This document shows positions 63,046 to 64,000 of a stretch of 64,000 bases of DNA, one piece after another (position 1 is the stretch's first letter; each line of letters begins with the position of its first letter). The notes below the pieces were generated by a model. The model had not been told where the DNA came from. It made no database searches and saw only the letters and a list, made by a program, of their open reading frames with translations. Source of the DNA: Monodelphis domestica (taxonomy: Eukaryota; Chordata; Mammalia; Didelphimorphia; Didelphidae); contig NC_077235.1 in assembly GCF_027887165.1 (NCBI RefSeq), positions 9,991,884 through 10,055,883 on the forward strand, in the 5' to 3' direction. A program made the position numbers and the translations under genes.

Positions 63046-63679
63046 GAATACTCCCAGGATGGATGGAGACTGTTCTACCCTGCCCAGGGACAAGAACAGC
63101 TTTAATGGCCCCATCTCTTCGGGCCCCGAATCATTTTGGAGGTTGTGGGCAGAAAGCCTTGATTATGGGTCTGCAGACATGGGGGATAGCAGCGGTCATT
63201 AATACCTGTCATACCAAGAATATGAAGGCAGACAGACATTCATTGGATACCTATTTCGGTCATTCTAACCAAGAAATGAGTAAAATTCCTAGACTTTATA
63301 ATGAAATTGAGGCATTTGTGGAAGTTAGTTTTGGAATAACAAAAAGGAAAAAATTCTATAATAGCAAAAAAAAAAAATTAAGCTAGGGAAGCATGCAAGG
63401 GACCAGGCTCCACTGGCTAGCTCTCAGAAGCTTTCTGGACACTGGAACTAGTCAGTGCAGTGACGAGTTGTAACCAGAGGACAGATTACGAAATGTGTTT
63501 CTTTCTCAGTAGAGAGGTAGCGAACTACATGTGCAGCATATGGCATGTATTAGGAGATATGAACAGTGTGTTGATTTGTTTTGCTTTGCTGTGCTTCTTT
63601 GGCCCAAAGGAGTGTTCTTTTCAGGGCCGAGAGGTGGAACTAGGACTCACTGGAGAATGGAAGGACAGAAAATCCTCCA

Positions 63680-63860
63680 TCAATTTTATTTTGTTTAATT
63701 TTTAACATTCATTTAAACAAAATCCTTTCAGTTCCAAATATTCTCCCTCCCTTGCCTAGTGAGAAGGCAAGCAATGCTGTATGTTATTCAGGTGAAGTCA
63801 TGCCAAACATTTCCATTAAAATATTTTCCCTCCCAATTTTAAAAAGAAAGGAGACTTTTA
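63680..63860 (-). mobile_element. L1 3' end, antisense on this strand
   Basis: TTGTTTAATTTTTAACATTC, CCCTTGCCTAGTGAGAAGGC and AAGTCATGCCAAACATTTCC resemble the complement of an L1 3'UTR like that at 60.6 kb. Confidence 0.55.
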
Positions 63861-64000
63861 AGATCAATTTCTGCCCCCCATCTTACTCTTTGGGCTTTCT
63901 GAATTCTTTCCCAAGCCTCCTGTGTGCCCGGGTACCTCTCTCTTGTTGCTAAAGTTTTAGTCTCCTAAGGAACAACCATTTGGAATTGGGGAGCATTTTC

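Noticed and set aside
48000..64000. Search for SYTL4 exons expected on the TYW2 side from human gene order
   Set aside because: No synaptotagmin-like C2 or Rab-binding sequence was recognised; short frames here are unsupported or belong to L1/L2.
1..64000. CRISPR arrays, tRNA or rRNA genes, bacterial-type operons
   Set aside because: None present. tRNA-like A and B boxes occur only as heads of SINE copies, and the genome is clearly mammalian.

Overview
The window is vertebrate genomic DNA from a marsupial, most likely an opossum-type genome. The evidence is (i) two multi-exon protein genes with canonical GT-AG introns whose products match mammalian CstF-64 and the wybutosine enzyme TYW2, and (ii) a repeat load typical of marsupials: many copies of a tRNA-derived SINE whose right end reads like 'gcctagcccttaccactctt', older MIR/CORE-type SINEs, L2/CR1 remnants and many dead L1 copies. 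The species was not determined. CSTF2 lies on the conserved part of the X (human Xq22), so the window is probably marsupial X.

Layout. 1-15.0 kb: no protein gene recognised; old SINEs and an L2 end, a 197-bp hairpin at 2.5 kb, a 3'UTR-like minus-strand block at 6.8-7.9 kb, an HMGB1 processed pseudogene at 8.5-9.2 kb, and an internally deleted L1 at 11.9-15.0 kb. 15.05-37.96 kb: CSTF2 on the minus strand. I placed 13 constitutive coding exons that join in frame into a 551-residue protein, plus a 60-nt in-frame alternative exon (571 residues when included). Its introns hold several L1 copies, including one 4.8-kb element with target-site duplications. 37.96-38.49 kb: a GC-rich, CpG-rich shared promoter. 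38.49-46.58 kb: TYW2 (TRMT12) on the plus strand, 8 coding exons, intact 475-residue frame, head-to-head with CSTF2. 46.58 to about 47.98 kb: probable TYW2 3'UTR ending at an AATAAA. 48-64 kb: no further gene recognised; mostly single-copy-looking sequence to 55 kb, then L1, L2 and SINE copies, some nested.

How the genes relate. CstF-64 is the GU/U-rich RNA-binding subunit of the cleavage stimulation factor in pre-mRNA 3'-end formation. TYW2 transfers the 3-amino-3-carboxypropyl group from S-adenosylmethionine in wybutosine synthesis on tRNA-Phe. They share no pathway, only a promoter region. The most interesting point is that TYW2 here is an intact eight-exon gene beside CSTF2, whereas human TRMT12 is intronless on chromosome 8. 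This suggests that the window holds the spliced parent of a eutherian retrogene. CSTF2 itself has an intronless autosomal retrocopy (CSTF2T) in eutherians, so both neighbours would have seeded autosomal replacements or backups.
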